DNA of 64,000 nt from Brachypodium distachyon (taxonomy: Eukaryota; Streptophyta; Magnoliopsida; Poales; Poaceae), in assembly GCF_000005505.3 (NCBI RefSeq), contig NC_016133.3:27196508-27260507 (forward strand). Direction: 5' to 3'. The notes beneath the pieces were generated by a model. The model ran no database searches, was not told where the DNA came from, and saw nothing but the letters and a program-made list of their open reading frames with translations. The translations under genes and the position numbers were made by a program. Each line of letters opens with the position of its first letter. The stretch's first letter is position 1. Below, piece by piece: positions 37,967 to 50,114 of the stretch.

Positions 37967-39001
37967 CCCTGCAACATGCAGCATCTGATTAATTAATGTA
38001 ACCACAAATTTCAGGTCACGTGAAAGCGTGCACCAACTGTAACAAAAAAAAGGTTCCAGCAGACGCAGACGACCAGACCGATCAGAATAAATCCCACTGT
38101 ATCCCACCGCATTGGCGAAACTGGAGCGGGTTGGGCGAACACATATATAGGCAACAAAAGAATCCGCTGCATACTCAGACGAATGGAAAACCTAGCGAAG
38201 GAACCGCCTGAGACAGCGCGCTGGGCACGCGTAAGAAGATTACATCACGAAGGCATGCACGTGTGGGGATCCCGCGCATGCAACGCTACACGTGGCTAGT
38301 TCAAAATGAGGTGCCTCAACCGACCCTACAGCACTTACCGCCTATGTCGACATGTCAGGAACGAACGGCAGTACATTTCGTCCCTTGGATCTTCCGTTGA
38401 CTGAACAATACTGCCATATATACTACTTGCCTAACGCATTAAGCAACCGCCGGCCCATGCAAGAAAGAACAGCGTTGATTATTTTACTACTCTAGAAGAA
38501 AGAAACTGATGGCTTAGAGACAAGACAATGCATAACATAGTGCGACAAACACAAGCGAACACAAACACAATCGCACAGATCCACGGCTTGTCGTTCTAGC
38601 ACAAACAAGCAACACGACAGCTATAGAAAGGTCATGTAGCCTTTCCTTCGGACGCATGGAAACAAGTACAAACGGAAGAACAGAACACACTACCACTACA
38701 CCAGGTCGCCCTGCACGGAACACCCCAGCAGGACCAACTCAGAGCTTACAGACTCGACTCTAAAGACAGAACACAAACTGCGCAACACATTAACTACGAT
38801 ATGACGACTCTTCTGACGTCTAGCACACACCAGCACGCACATACAATCAGCATGGCACATACTCCGTTGATCGCCCAGGCCGCTTCAACACAAAAGGCTT
38901 CCAACAGCCGCTCACCTTGGAAAGTGAAAATCAAGATCGAAGTTAGGAACAACAACGAAAAAGCACCTCACAGGAGAACTTGCATTAATAAAATTGCTAA
39001 C
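37967..39001. other. Intergenic region between paralogues B and C
   Basis: No supported gene. The left part should hold the 5' UTR exon and promoter of paralogue B and the right part the 3' UTR of paralogue C; both are on the minus strand. Confidence 0.5.
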
Positions 39002-40737
39002 TTACAGCGCTTCGTTGCCGTCGTCGTAGTCGAAGAGCAAACGCAAGAGAGCGTCAGCCAGCTCCTCCTGCCGGCTTACTGGAGGTGTCCCACCGGAACA
39101 TTGCAGCACGCCAGGTGAAAGGGCCATACCGGCGAGTACGGACGAACCAGCCGAGAAAGGCAACACATCATTGAAGTTGCAGCAGACGCGATACAAACGC
39201 TGAACAAATCTATTGTTCGCCTGCCACAAGATATAGTTTTGCTCACGCAACGCCTGATTTTCTACGCATGCCTGATCAAGCTGCTGCCTCAGAGATCCAT
39301 AAAAATACTTGAGATTATTAAAATACTTGAGATTTATGTCATCGATAGTGATCAGCACCCTCGACATGAAACACCGAATGATCCTCTCCCCTAGCTTCTC
39401 ATCGGCAGCATCGCGATCTGGTGCTGGGTCGCCCCATATTTCCTCCACGGTAAACTCCGGATGAGTAGCCGGTGCTGGCAGCTCGACCTTCATCCACGCC
39501 CTCAGGCTGTCATCATGCTGACGAACCATGCCTTTGGCGAACAGTGTCAGGCGGAGCTGATCTATCAGCTGTCGCGCCACCTGGATCCTTGACACCTGGT
39601 ATACCTAGCAGAGAGGTCGAAAAAATAAAATGAAAGCAAGTTTTAGTTCGCTAGGTAAAACACACCAGCATAACCACATCAGATCCCAACAATCCAGCCG
39701 CAAAATCCAAGAACACAAACACACGTGGATGCAGAAATCGGCTAGAAATCCGAGAAGGTACGAACACATGGAAGAGCACAAGAACTCATGCATGCAGCAA
39801 CCAGGCATGGATCCAAGTACAAGTATAAACAGAAGCATATATTCAATAACACACACACACATGCATGCAGATGTCAGCTAACAGATCCCATACAAGCTGG
39901 CACAGCTGTATAAACGAAAGACATATCGGCTACATCTGCGATTAGCAGATCATGACGCGCAGCTACAAACTCAAGACGACGCACCACATCCTCAGCAACC
40001 GGCAAACCTAGCCGCATCGGCCAACACAACATGCATGCAGCTGTGCACTCCCAGACACCAAAAAAAAAACAGCTCCCCCGACCGCCCCCCCCCCCCTCCC
40101 CCTACGCAAAGCATATGGAGGAAGAAACCCTCCATACGTACTACAACAGCCGCTGGATCAACCCCCATATTCAGATAAAGGACATCAAAATGAAATATTA
40201 AATCCCGAAGGGAAAAACGTGTAGTAAGAACGAAAGAGAAATACCTCCGCGAGTAACATGAGACGAAAGACACACAGTTCAAACTCAGAAATCGCAAGAA
40301 AACGGTAGACAAAAACAGATCTGTAATAACAAAAACAGCGTACTAAAAGGCACATTGTCATGCATCCGCAGATCCACACAGAGACATGCGAACCAGTGTC
40401 AACAAAAGCACATTTACATGTGAAGGAAGGCATGCACGGATGAATGTATACGTTTCACTCAAAAACACCATAAAACATGACGTAAAGCACAGAGAACACG
40501 TATAAACCCGCTCCCGCAAAATACCGAAACAAGAGAAGAAGAAGAAAGTACTGTTCCAATGGAGGCATGCTCATCCATCTGGAATCTCGCCTGCATGGCG
40601 ATAGCATCTTGAACAGATCTTGTGTACCGTATCAAACTCTCCCTCAACTGCGCAGGCCATGGATCGCTGGGCACCACAACACCGTCAACCGCGCCCAAAT
40701 CTGCAAGCACCGCATTCCCTTCTCCCTGAGACGCCAT
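39002..40737 (-). CDS. dsRBD-like/coiled-coil protein, paralogue C
   Basis: Two exons (40552-40737 and 39002-39604) join in phase 0 to 262 residues. Exon 1 encodes MASQGEGNAVLADLGAVDG and a short helix. Exon 2 starts VYQVSRIQVARQLIDQL and carries a degenerate version of the domain seen in A and B: DRDAADEKLGERIIRCFMSR matches the B helix QTARDAKEEAARRMINCLKR. It is followed by the shared DDINLKYF motif and a coiled coil (LDQACVENQALREQNYILWQ). The end is acidic (LFDYDDGNEAL). The dsRBD strand region is poorly conserved, so RNA binding may be lost. The 947-bp intron has GT-AG ends. No damage is seen. Function unknown. Confidence 0.75.
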
Positions 40738-42924
40738 GACCTATAGTAAAGAAAGGCGGAAGAAGCTGCAGTAGAAATGTAGCATCAGCGAGTGAACAAT
40801 GGGAAGCAACAAGACCATGGTCGCTCATATTATAGGCTTGGCTGGCTCTCCTCGTCGGAAGGACGGAACACTCTAGATTACCGAAACAGGCCGGATGCCA
40901 CACAGCAAAGGCCCATCACATGTCACCGTTGTACCGAGCCGTTGTGAAGGCCCCTCGGGCGCCCGCACCAAGCACAAATCGTTTTGGGCCCGGCGCAGGC
41001 ATTGGGTCCTTTTTTTTTCCTTTTTTTGGTCCATCCAGAACGCAAGACCGTCAATCGATATCGTATAGATCGAGCACACTAAGCACGAAGCTATCCGTAC
41101 AACCAGGCTAAACAAACGAACAAATAATAAATCACATATATCGTGCGGCTTCATCCCACACACATCACATTAAATCACATATAACAACGCGCGCTCTGAA
41201 GCTGCGCCATCACGCAAGGAATGCAAGCCCGCGAGATTATTTCTCTAGCACAGGGCAGCTACATTGAGACAGTACCAAACGCGCACACCACAAGCAATAA
41301 GAAAACTCTCAGCAACAATCAAACACCCCAAAAAATATAAAATAGCAGCAAGTTGTTACTATCATCGGACATCATGTTAGGATCGCACCATGAATTAAGA
41401 CACCGACGTGTCCTTGAAACCATAGCATAAGCGGGAAGGACAGCAAGCATCCTTTGGATAGAAAAGGAGGCCCATACATACGTAAGCCCGACAAACGTCG
41501 CGTACCCGGCGCATCCCAATTGTTTATTCTTTTTTTTTCAATCCTTCCATTCCGCAGTAAGCATCCACTGTCCCTACCTGACCCACACCGCAGACCCCAT
41601 CCGATCGCATGTTGCAGATATTCTGAAAAAAAAATCACACCCAGAACGATCGCATATAGGTCCATCTCAGTAAACGTTTCAAGCCCATTAAAAAAGCTAT
41701 GATCCCCCAAACATTAGTCCGCAGCTTTCTTTTTTACCTGGGCCAGACCGGAGACGACGCCACAAAACGATCAGATAAAAACAACCGAAGATGCGTCGCC
41801 TACTGGGCCGCCGTCTTCCTCAAACCTTCCCCGTGAATATCCCATTTACACTCCCTTTTCCTTTAACCTCGACAGCTTTGCGACAACTTGTGTACCTTTT
41901 TTTTTCATGCAGAAGGCAGGAAACACATAAACATACATGCAAACAAGGCCAGACTAAATGAAACCAAAACATCGAGCGCACCGCCCACGAACTGCCCAAG
42001 CGTAGAGATTGTAGGGATTTGGCCATGCGACTACCCTGAGCCCTGAGGTGATTGCTGCCGCCATCCAAACTGATTGTAATTTATTTTATGGTTTTCTCTG
42101 GGTCAACTATAATAGTAGCTGTGTATATGAGAGCTTTTCAAGGGGCAAGTATAACACACCTGAAAGTGTTTCCACGGGTTTATATTTCCATACCTCCCAA
42201 GCGGGACCTTAATGATATCTTCTTTCCTTCCAAAATAAAAAACTGCCGCACACTACCTTAATAAACAGGTTAAGTAATTTGTCCTCTTGGACCGAAACTG
42301 CTATGGTATTGACTTCACAGTCTACCACAGTGCAGTGGTTTCTAAAGTTTACCAGTTTTCCAGATTGGCAATAGCATTGAATAATAAACACCACTGAAAC
42401 CAAACAGTGAAACCAATGTCCAGAATCCATTCGATTCAGCAGTACTGCAGTAGCCAGTAGGATTTTTCCTTCTATACCTCACTGCTGCATCGGTTGTCAC
42501 CTAAATAAGATTTTTCTCCTGCAACAATGCAATTGTGGCATCCCCATTTCAGCAATCATGATGAGCTTAACAGCTTGTACAGCATAGCATGTCTTGGCTT
42601 CTTCAAGAATATGCTACAAAAATCTGGGATGTTGAACTCAGCTTCCAGCTCAGGCATCTTAGCTTCACCAAATTGATACTGAATTGTGTGCATTGGCAAT
42701 AACAACTTCAACGTTTACTCGGCGCTTGCAGTGTAACTTCATGAGCATTGCGCAATATGACCTAGAAATCAACTGATCTTTTCTCAGGTCCTCTGCATGC
42801 CGAAGTGCAAATGAAGCAACTCAGCACTGCCTAGTGAACGCACAATAAATCTTCACCGTCAATGCCTCGTACGCCAAAATCAGCCAGAAGAACGAAAACC
42901 TCCACTAGAAGAACCGCACATGCC
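40738..42924. other. Intergenic region, no gene recognised
   Basis: Two kilobases without a recognisable coding frame or terminal-repeat element. The first few hundred bases upstream of 40737 are the likely promoter of paralogue C; the stretch from about 42500 to 42924 is the probable 3' UTR of the PPR gene. Confidence 0.45.
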
Positions 42925-44520
42925 TCAACCTGTATGTGACTGTGCCTCAACAGTCTCCAGTACAGAGCAGATCTCAGCACACAGAGGATGCTGATTGCCA
43001 CCGGCGACAAACTCATGCACCTCACCATCAAGCGCGACCGAGCTGCACCCTGGAGTCTTCTTCATCTGCAAACTGTTCATCTCCCTCCTCTCCCTGGCAA
43101 GACCGCTCCAATCCTGGGCTTTTGCATACATGCTGGACATCATCACCCTTGCCCAAGGGTCATCTGGGTCCAACCTAGTGACTTCTGCTGCCGCAATCTC
43201 ACCAAGTTCCACACTGCTATGAACTTTGCATGCACTCAAGAAAGCTCCCCATATTACCATGTTAGGCTTCATTGGCATTGTTTGTATCATCCTATATGCT
43301 TCTGGCAATCGCCCAACGCGGCCAAGAAGATCGATCATACAACCATAGTGCTCAATCTTGGGTGTTATTCTATATTTCTCCTGCATGGAGTAAAAGTGGT
43401 GAAGACCTTCGTCTACCAACCCTCCATGTGCACAGGCGTTTAAGACACCCACAAATGTAACATCATCAGGGCACATACCACTATCTTGCATCATGCTAAA
43501 CATCCGCAACACATCATTGGCCCGACCATGCATTGCAAGTCCACAGATAACGGTTGTCCATGAGTACAAGTCCCTCTTCCCAGGTGCCTTCTCGAACACT
43601 TGTAAGGCCTTGTCAATGCTTCCGCATTTGGCGTACATGTCTATCAAGCATCTATCCAATGTGCCGTTGTCATTCATCTGATTCTTGTCAATATACAGAT
43701 GGACCCAAATCCCAGTCTCCAAGCAACCTGCACCTGCACAAGCACTAAGGACAGTGCTCATTGTAGGCCCATTTGGGTGCACCGTACATGATGATGGAGA
43801 TACCATCTGACGGAATAACCCTAATGCCTCCTTGCACCGACCAACCAGGCAATACCCGGCTATCACTGTGTTCCATGATACCACATCCCTCCTTGGCATC
43901 GCAAGAAAGAGCCGATATGCAGCCTCAATATCTTTATTCCTAACATACTGGTGCACCATGGTGTTCCAAGCAATGGTACTCTTCGTTGGCATGCTGTCAA
44001 AAACTCTCCTAGCAACAGTCATCTCACCGCGCTCCCCATAGACCCTAATAAGTTCGGTAGATACGAACACATCAGGCTCAATGCCACAGGCCACTATGAA
44101 AGCATGGACCATCCTGCCTGGGCTCCTCCTGGCCGTACAAGAACCAGCTCCGTGGCAAGCGGCAAGCACAACCGCCAGGGCAACATTGTCTGGCATGAAG
44201 CCGTCCGCGATCATGTCCTGGAACAAATCCAGAGCCTGGGCCGCCTGCCCGGACACCGCGTGGGCACGCGCCATGGCAGTGCGCGCGACGAGGCTCTGGT
44301 TAGGCATTTCATCGAACAGGTCCCGAGCATGGCCCGAACGACCGAGCGCACCGTACGCGGATAATAGCGCCGTGGGAAGGTGCGCCCCAGCGTGGAGGAG
44401 CCCAGCTTTGAAGAGGAGACAGTGGATACCGGAGGCCGAGAGGTGCGCCCGCGGCGTCGCCGGCGACAGCGACTTGATGAGGCGGAGGAGCGCGGTGGAG
44501 GACAGGGTAAGCGGGTGCAT
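42925..44520 (-). CDS. Pentatricopeptide repeat protein, PLS/E class
   Basis: Intronless 531-residue ORF. Tandem PPR motifs run through most of the protein; clear ones include LPTALLSAYGALGRSGHARD, TIAWNTMVHQYVRNKDIEAA, DVVSWNTVIAGYCLVGRCKE, LIDMYAKCGSIDKALQVFEK, DLYSWTTVICGLAMHGRAND and EHYGCMIDLLGRVGRLPEAY. The C-terminus has an E-type extension (PNMVIWGAFLSACKVHSSVE, then YAKAQDWSGLAREREMN-like, CSSVALDGEVHEFVAGG) with no DYW domain. PPR proteins of this class bind single organellar RNAs and take part in C-to-U editing or other processing, usually with a DYW partner. The N-terminal residues (MHPLTLSSTALLRLIKSLSP) suit an organelle-targeting peptide. The frame is intact. A truncated copy lies at 62463-62963. 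Confidence 0.93.
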   Translation of the reverse strand: MHPLTLSSTALLRLIKSLSPATPRAHLSASGIHCLLFKAGLLHAGAHLPTALLSAYGALGRSGHARDLFDEMPNQSLVARTAMARAHAVSGQAAQALDLFQDMIADGFMPDNVALAVVLAACHGAGSCTARRSPGRMVHAFIVACGIEPDVFVSTELIRVYGERGEMTVARRVFDSMPTKSTIAWNTMVHQYVRNKDIEAAYRLFLAMPRRDVVSWNTVIAGYCLVGRCKEALGLFRQMVSPSSCTVHPNGPTMSTVLSACAGAGCLETGIWVHLYIDKNQMNDNGTLDRCLIDMYAKCGSIDKALQVFEKAPGKRDLYSWTTVICGLAMHGRANDVLRMFSMMQDSGMCPDDVTFVGVLNACAHGGLVDEGLHHFYSMQEKYRITPKIEHYGCMIDLLGRVGRLPEAYRMIQTMPMKPNMVIWGAFLSACKVHSSVELGEIAAAEVTRLDPDDPWARVMMSSMYAKAQDWSGLARERREMNSLQMKKTPGCSSVALDGEVHEFVAGGNQHPLCAEICSVLETVEAQSHTG

Positions 44521-44540
44521 CGATCGGGCGGCCGCGATGC

Positions 44541-46135
44541 GATCTGATTTCGTCCACGGCCTACGACTGCGAGCCTCATAGAAGAACGTACGTTCAAGGT
44601 GTAAAATGCAATTTCAAAATATCCAGGGGTATGATTGGATAAATAGTAAAGTAAAGAGATGCTTAGACTAAAGCTAAAATCCAACCACTAATGGTGGCCA
44701 CGTGGCATGGAATTGTTAGGAAGGAGCGACGATGTCATTCAACAGACCATCTTTTTTACTGGAGCAATATTAATAGTTTAGCCTGCTGCTGGAGCAGCAT
44801 GATTGATTGGCGTTTTACTGTTCGTTCCTATTTCTGTTATGATGTCATATTTATCTGATTCTCAACTTACTCTGGCTACTGTTTTTTGTATATTAAAAGG
44901 GAATGAATGTGGTTGCGAAAGCGTGAAAAAAATGACTTGCATTGGTAAAAAATAAGTCCTCTGAGACGGGCATATGAGGACAAATGTTTTAGAAATTTAG
45001 TGTACATGACGATGTGTGACTTTTTTTTTGGAAGAGGCTACGGCACAGTTGACTGAGAAACAACCGTTTCTTAGTCCACGAGCAGTATGTACGTTCTGCC
45101 ACCTAAATCGATCGATCAATTCCTCCGATCCCATTGATCTATGTGGTGAGAGTAGCTCATGGTCTTCTTGGTGGGCTTCGGCCTGTTTAAGGACTTTGTG
45201 AGAGTATTTTAGCTAGTATTTGGATTTTAGTCCTATAAAAGAAAAAAAATTACCTTAGTAATATTTAACTTGAATGTGCAACTTTAAAAATTAACATCTA
45301 ATTTTATGTGCAATTTTAATTATAAAAATTGCGCGTGAAACTTAATGTGCAGCTTCGAAAATTGCAGGTAAAAATTAATGTGCAACTTTAAAAATTGCAC
45401 CTGAAATTTATGTGCATTTTTAGAAATTGCACATGAAATTTATATGCAATTGTTTAGGCTGAAACTATCAATCGCACATTGCTAAAAAGAAAAAACAAAG
45501 CCCTCCCTTAGCATCCTCCTAAAACGATCCTCTCATAGTGGCAGCAGGTTTTTAGATCACGGAACATCATCTTATATGGTTGCAAGACCAATACATAACG
45601 CAAAAAAAAATCTACACAACTTTTTTTTTGGATAGTATCAATTTAAAAAATTACAGTTGAAAAAATTATAGTTGCACTCATTTTGCAGCTGAAAATTTTA
45701 AAACGTTAGCATGCAATTAACCCTAAGACAATAGAAGGCATAACGAAAACAAAGGAAAGTCAAAGGAAAACAAAAGTTAAAGCAAAAGAAAAAGGAAACC
45801 AAAAAAACATTTTAAAAAATGAAAAAACTAAACCGTCGCGGATAGGAATCAAACTTCCAACCTGTACATCCTACCAAGACACAATGGTAGCCACTGCGCC
45901 AATCCATTCACAATGATTTGTTTCAGCTGTTAGGCTATATAAATATACTATATCTATCTCTGCTCAAACGCCCGCACGAATCTCAATGCATGATCCGACG
46001 GTTTAGAAACATCGACTGACAAATGTCGCCTGAGGACTAGCAAATCCGGTTTTTTTTTGTAGTGATCGAGATGATACTTTTTGAGTTATCTGATAATGAC
46101 CCATCCAAGGTCTCAGTTTGCCTTATCTTCCTGAT
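44541..46135. repeat. Duplicated PPR upstream flank, copy 1
   Basis: The stretch from 44541 to about 46135 matches 62964-63612 in order and orientation, with gaps. Shared blocks include GGGGTATGATTGGATAAAT, CGTGGCATGGAATTGTTA, CTTGCATTGGTAAAAAATAA and the block from AGTGATCGAGATGATACTTT to TTTGCCTTATCTT. Copy 1 holds the MULE-like insertion at 45030-46049 that copy 2 lacks. The PPR promoter lies in the left part. Confidence 0.85.
45030..46049. mobile_element. Mutator-like (MULE) non-autonomous element
   Basis: The 1,020-bp insertion is bounded by nine T residues on each side (45021-45029 and 46050-46058), where the duplicated locus at 63536-63544 has a single run of nine T. A 9-bp duplication is the Mutator signature. 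The ends are weakly inverted: AGGCTACGGCACAGTTGACTG on the left, and on the right the complement of AGGCGACATTTGTCAGTCGATG, both followed by AAAC/ACCGT words. A palindrome at 45051-45076 (GACTGAGAAAC / GTTTCTTAGTC) lies in the left terminus. The interior (45260-45480) has degenerate tandem repeats with TTTAAAAATTGCAC-type words. No ORF. Confidence 0.7.
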
Positions 46136-46559
46136 CCTTTCAAGGAAGAAGCTGACAAACCATCAACTGAGTGAGTATATCTGTCCTTGGTAACATTTGT
46201 TTTTCATTTTTATTTTGTTTACCTATTGTCTGCTGCAAGATACACATTATTTGTATGTTAGATGTCTTCGTGTTATGTTTGATGTTTTATTGCCAACGAT
46301 ACCTTAAGATCGTTTGCATACAAATTAACAGGATTGGCTATATTACTGTACTTTCTCTTCATTAATCGTAGTTACAGGGAAGACAAATCATATATCATAT
46401 GGTATGCAGTAGGTTCACAAAATTTAGGTTGTTTAATTTTCTGACAACATGATTCTATCATGGTAACAGCTCCAAAACGGATACTACAGCTATGGTCAAG
46501 TTAACAGCAGATGTGAGCAGTGCTTTTTTTCCACGGTTCAGGTAGGATAGCAGACATTC

Positions 46560-47194
46560 CCTTAGAAATAATGAACAGAGTACAGCTTTAAGTCCTGAAT
46601 ATTGAGGTTCGGGAGGGAACTAAGCACAGGGCATCCAACATCTCTATGAGCTCCGTTAATACAAGCAAATGAGGTTTGGGAAGGGCGTCTAGCAGACCTA
46701 GCAAGGTCATGGGCAACTGCATTACAATGCCTGATAGAAGGACAAGAAGCTATTCCTGAAATATTTTATCCAGAAGAGGCCTGATTGTCCAATGCCCAGG
46801 AGAATCTTTGAGGTTCCTGGCAGCCACCGCTTGACAAAAGCACTATAAAGGTGCCACCCAGAAGACGAAGGTGCCTGGAAATAGATGTTGCGAGGAAGAG
46901 CGCCCATGCTTCAGCTTGGAGGGGGGAGTCGCAAGGGACTGAGAGCGCCGAGACCTTCACCTTGAGCTTTGAGGTAGCAGTATAGAAGAGAAGTGCTCGA
47001 TGAACACCCAAGACCTGCTCTTGCTGAAGTGGAACTTGGCTGGATAGGAGGCAACTTCCAGGCAGCGTCCGAATATATGAGCACCTAGAGAGGAAAACCT
47101 CAAAGCCAAGTTGTTAGACCTTTGCTGCAGAGGAGCTAAATCACTTGGTAGCTCCACGTCCCTGCCATTGAAGACTTTTCTCACCGACTGATGG
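46560..47194 (-). pseudogene. LINE RNase H (RVT_3) domain remnant
   Basis: Three minus-strand frames together give an RNase H-like domain typical of plant L1 elements: a DAAW start near 47080, SLQAEAWAL-like PLQAEAWALFLATSIS near 46900, and a C-terminal NAVAHDLAR block near 46700. Frame changes make it non-functional. Confidence 0.75.
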
Positions 47195-47660
47195 ATCAGC
47201 AGGCGTGGGCTTGGTGCTACGTGACCATAGGGGCAAGATTATTATTTCTGCCTGCCGCAATCTGGCTCAATGCAACGATGCCCTTGAAGCTGAACTCGTG
47301 GCATGTGAGGAAGGACTTCGGGCTGCAATTGGCTGGACTGACAAAATAATCATTCTTGAATCTGACTGCGCTGAAGGCCTTTCTCTGGTGAACGCGAAGA
47401 CGCCGGACAGGTCACCCTATGCCGTGTGTGTGAGGTAGATCCGAAGACTGCTTGACGAGTACCCGACAACCGTTCGCAAAGTTAGTAGGAATCAAAATTG
47501 TGTAAGCCATATTCTGGCAAACCTTGCTAGAGTTAATAAGCGTACTGGTAGTTTGATCAGGCATGGTCCGGATGAGATCACAGCTGCTGTAGCCTCTGAT
47601 TGTACCAACTCGTTTCATTAATGAAGTTTTATTTCCACACAAAAAATAAGGAGAGGCATG
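47195..47660 (+). pseudogene. RNase H (RVT_3) fragment from a second retroelement
   Basis: On the opposite strand from the host LINE, a frame reads GLVLRDHRGKIIISACRNL, DALEAELVACEEGLRAAIGW and, after a premature TAG near 47437, the C-terminal NCVSHILANLARVNKRTG block. This is the end of another LINE's RNase H domain, followed by an A-rich run near 47641. It interrupts the minus-strand LINE between its zf-RVT and RNase H parts. Confidence 0.75.
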
Positions 47661-47738
47661 AGGGTCACGAGTTCAAAAGAGCAAATAAAACAGAAGAAAT
47701 ACCCTGGTTATTGTTCACAATATCCTCAGAGCAAATAA

Positions 47739-48105
47739 TGTTGGAATTCAGGCCTAATCTTCTCTCACGCAGACAACAATGAACAGCAAGTAAGCTAGCT
47801 CGATTGATCGATTAAGCCAACGCTACTACTCACGCCAGGCACACACACGAACAATCAATTGATGGCCACAAGCACGTATCGTGACTGCTGTGTTTTTTCT
47901 TTATTTTCTATTTTCTGGGATTGAAGATTACAGGGTCATATGCATCTATTTATACTAGGCCAGATGCAAACCGAATCTAAGTAGTAAACTGAATACTAGA
48001 CCAACTAGGGATCAACTCACGTGATTCCCTTTGTAATTCCCTAAACCGACTAGAACTAGGATTGAACCAGAAAAGGACTCATGGACGGATTGATCTTAAC
48101 TTACA
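47739..48105 (-). repeat. Copia-like 3' LTR (left copy)
   Basis: 367 bp, starts TGTTGGAATTCAGG and ends CTTAACTTACA on the + strand. It is adjacent to the polypurine tract at 48106-48118 (complement of TTAGAGGGAGAA). Confidence 0.92.
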
Positions 48106-48132
48106 TTCTCCCTCTAAGATCAAAATGAACTT

Positions 48133-49878
48133 CTACTTGATAACATCAACGCCGATCTTCTTCCTCATCTCTTGAAATTTTACCCTTCCAAGTGACTTCG
48201 TCAATATGTCGGCCAACTGTTCATCCGTGCTTATATAATCAACATCAAGCTTGCCTTCTTCCACGCATCCTCGTATGTAATGAAACCGGGTGTCGATATG
48301 TGTACTTCTATCATGAAACACCGGATTCTTACACAGAGATATAGTGGACTTGTTGTCGATCTTCAACTCAAACTTTTCTGGTTCTCGATTTAGTAGATCA
48401 GCAAGCAATCGCTCTAGCCACACTCTCTAGCATGCTGCGGTAGCTGCTGCAATGTATTCAGCTTCACACGAGGATAACGCCACAACCTTCTGCTTCTGTG
48501 ACATCCAGCTCACAATATTTCCACCAAGGAAAAACGCCATGCCTGAAGTACTTTTACGGTCATCAACGTCGCCGGCCATATCAGTGTCATTGTACCCGAC
48601 TAGCTGTGCCTTCTCCTCTTTCTTCTTTGAGTAAACACACCCATAATTCAGGGTTCCTTTGATGTACCGCAAAATCATCTTCACCGCTGCAAAGTGTTCC
48701 GTTGCGGGGTTCTCCATGAATCGACTAACGATCCCAACCGAATATGCCAAATCAGGCCTTGTATTCACCAAGTATCTCAGACTTCCCACAATACTTCTAT
48801 ATTTGGTACTATCAACAGGATCTGCTTCGCTGTATTTGCTCAATTTATGCCTTGCTTCCATCGGTGCTGAGGTAGCATTGCACTCTTCCATGCCGCACTT
48901 CTCAAGGATTTTCCTTGCATAAGCTTCTTGACACAAAGTTATTGAGTCTCCTCGCTGACATACTTCTATCCCGAGGTAGTAGCTCAACAAACCAAGGTCA
49001 CTCATCTTGAAAAGATCTAGCATCTGCTTCTTGAATCTTGCAATCTCCCTCTCATCTGCACCCATGATCAACAGATCATCAACATATACTCCAACTAGGA
49101 GCCGTTCCTTCCCATCACCTCGTTTGTACATAGCATGCTCCAATGGACTCTTCTCAAATCCGAGGGACACCAGTGTACCGTCTAGCTTGGTGTTCCATGC
49201 CCTCGGTGCTTGCCGTAGCCCATACAATGGCTTGTGCAGTCGCAACACCTTATGTTCCGCTCCCCCTTCGACGAAACCTGGAGGTTGTTGTACATATACT
49301 TCTTTTTGTAGGTCATCGTTCAAGAATGCTGATTTCACATCCATATGATGCAGCTTCCAGGATTCTTGAGCGGCCAAAGCAATCAACAACCGTACCGATT
49401 CCATCCTTGCGACTGGAGCAAACACTTTCTCAAAATCAACGCCTTGTTGCTGCACATAGCTCTTTGCTACCAAGCATGCTTTGTGCTTTACCACATTGCC
49501 ATTGGAGTCTTTTTTCACTTTGAATACCCACTTGAGGCCTATGGGTTTATGCCCGACTGGGAGATCAACCAAGCTCCATGTCTTGTTATCTTGGATTGAT
49601 CCCATCTCCTCCTCCATCGCCTTGCGCCAACTTTCTTCCTCGCTAGCTTCTTCAAACGAGGTTGGTTCTTCGGTACTTAGCAAGCACCTTTCCTTCGCTG
49701 TGCACTTCATCTTGACCGTCTTCGTCTTGTGGATCAACTTCTTTGGAGAAGGGTACAACTCCGATAGAGGTCGAAGTCGTTCGGGCGTTGGTCCTCGAGT
49801 CCACGACCGAGTCTGCACCGGCGATCGTACCATCGTTGCTTTGCCGGATACCAAATGTTGGGTTTGCCCAAAGATCAA
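48133..49878 (-). pseudogene. Copia pol fragment: reverse transcriptase and RNase H
   Basis: A minus-strand frame carries a full Ty1/copia RT domain (SWRKAMEEEMGSIQDNKTWS start; CLVAKSYVQQQGVDFEKVFA; HHMDVKSAFLNDDLQKEVYV; catalytic YVDDLLIMGA; YLGIEVCQRGDSITLCQEAY). The copia RNase H follows (STSGMAFFLGGNIVSW, SSCEAEYIAAATAAC, then HIDTRFHYIRGCVEEGKLDV and ADILTKSLGRVKFQEM). One in-frame TAG at 48427-48429, where the family usually has Gln, splits it in two. The N-terminal end runs straight into primer-binding-site-like sequence at 49830-49855, so gag, protease and integrase have been deleted. It cannot support transposition alone. Confidence 0.9.
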
Positions 49879-50114
49879 TCACATTAAGATGCACACGAGG
49901 ATCACCCGATTATGGCCAAGGGCGCGTATCATGACCTCTATTTTTCTCTTTATTTCTTCTCAACTCAAAACACACGACCTTGTTACAACCTACGGCTATG
50001 CCTGCGTATATATATATACACGGCCAGCAGCTCACACATTCTGTCTTAGACACCTACTCGAACACAAACTCACCTAATCCTAGTAGAACTCATACTCAAG
50101 ATTATTTCCTAACA
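49856..50114 (-). repeat. Internal LTR of a related but different copia family
   Basis: 259 bp, starts TGTTGGGTTTGCCC and ends TTTCCTAACA on the + strand. It is distantly similar to the outer LTRs (shared ATGGCCA-n-CGTATC and TTTATTTC words). It has primer-binding-site sequence (complement of TTTGGTATCC) on its left and a polypurine tract (complement of TTAGGGGGAGAA) on its right, not a target duplication. It therefore sits as a genuine junction LTR between two element bodies rather than as a solo LTR. Confidence 0.8.

Noticed and set aside
49856..50114. Solo LTR insertion
   Set aside because: Its flanks are a primer-binding site and a polypurine tract rather than a target-site duplication.
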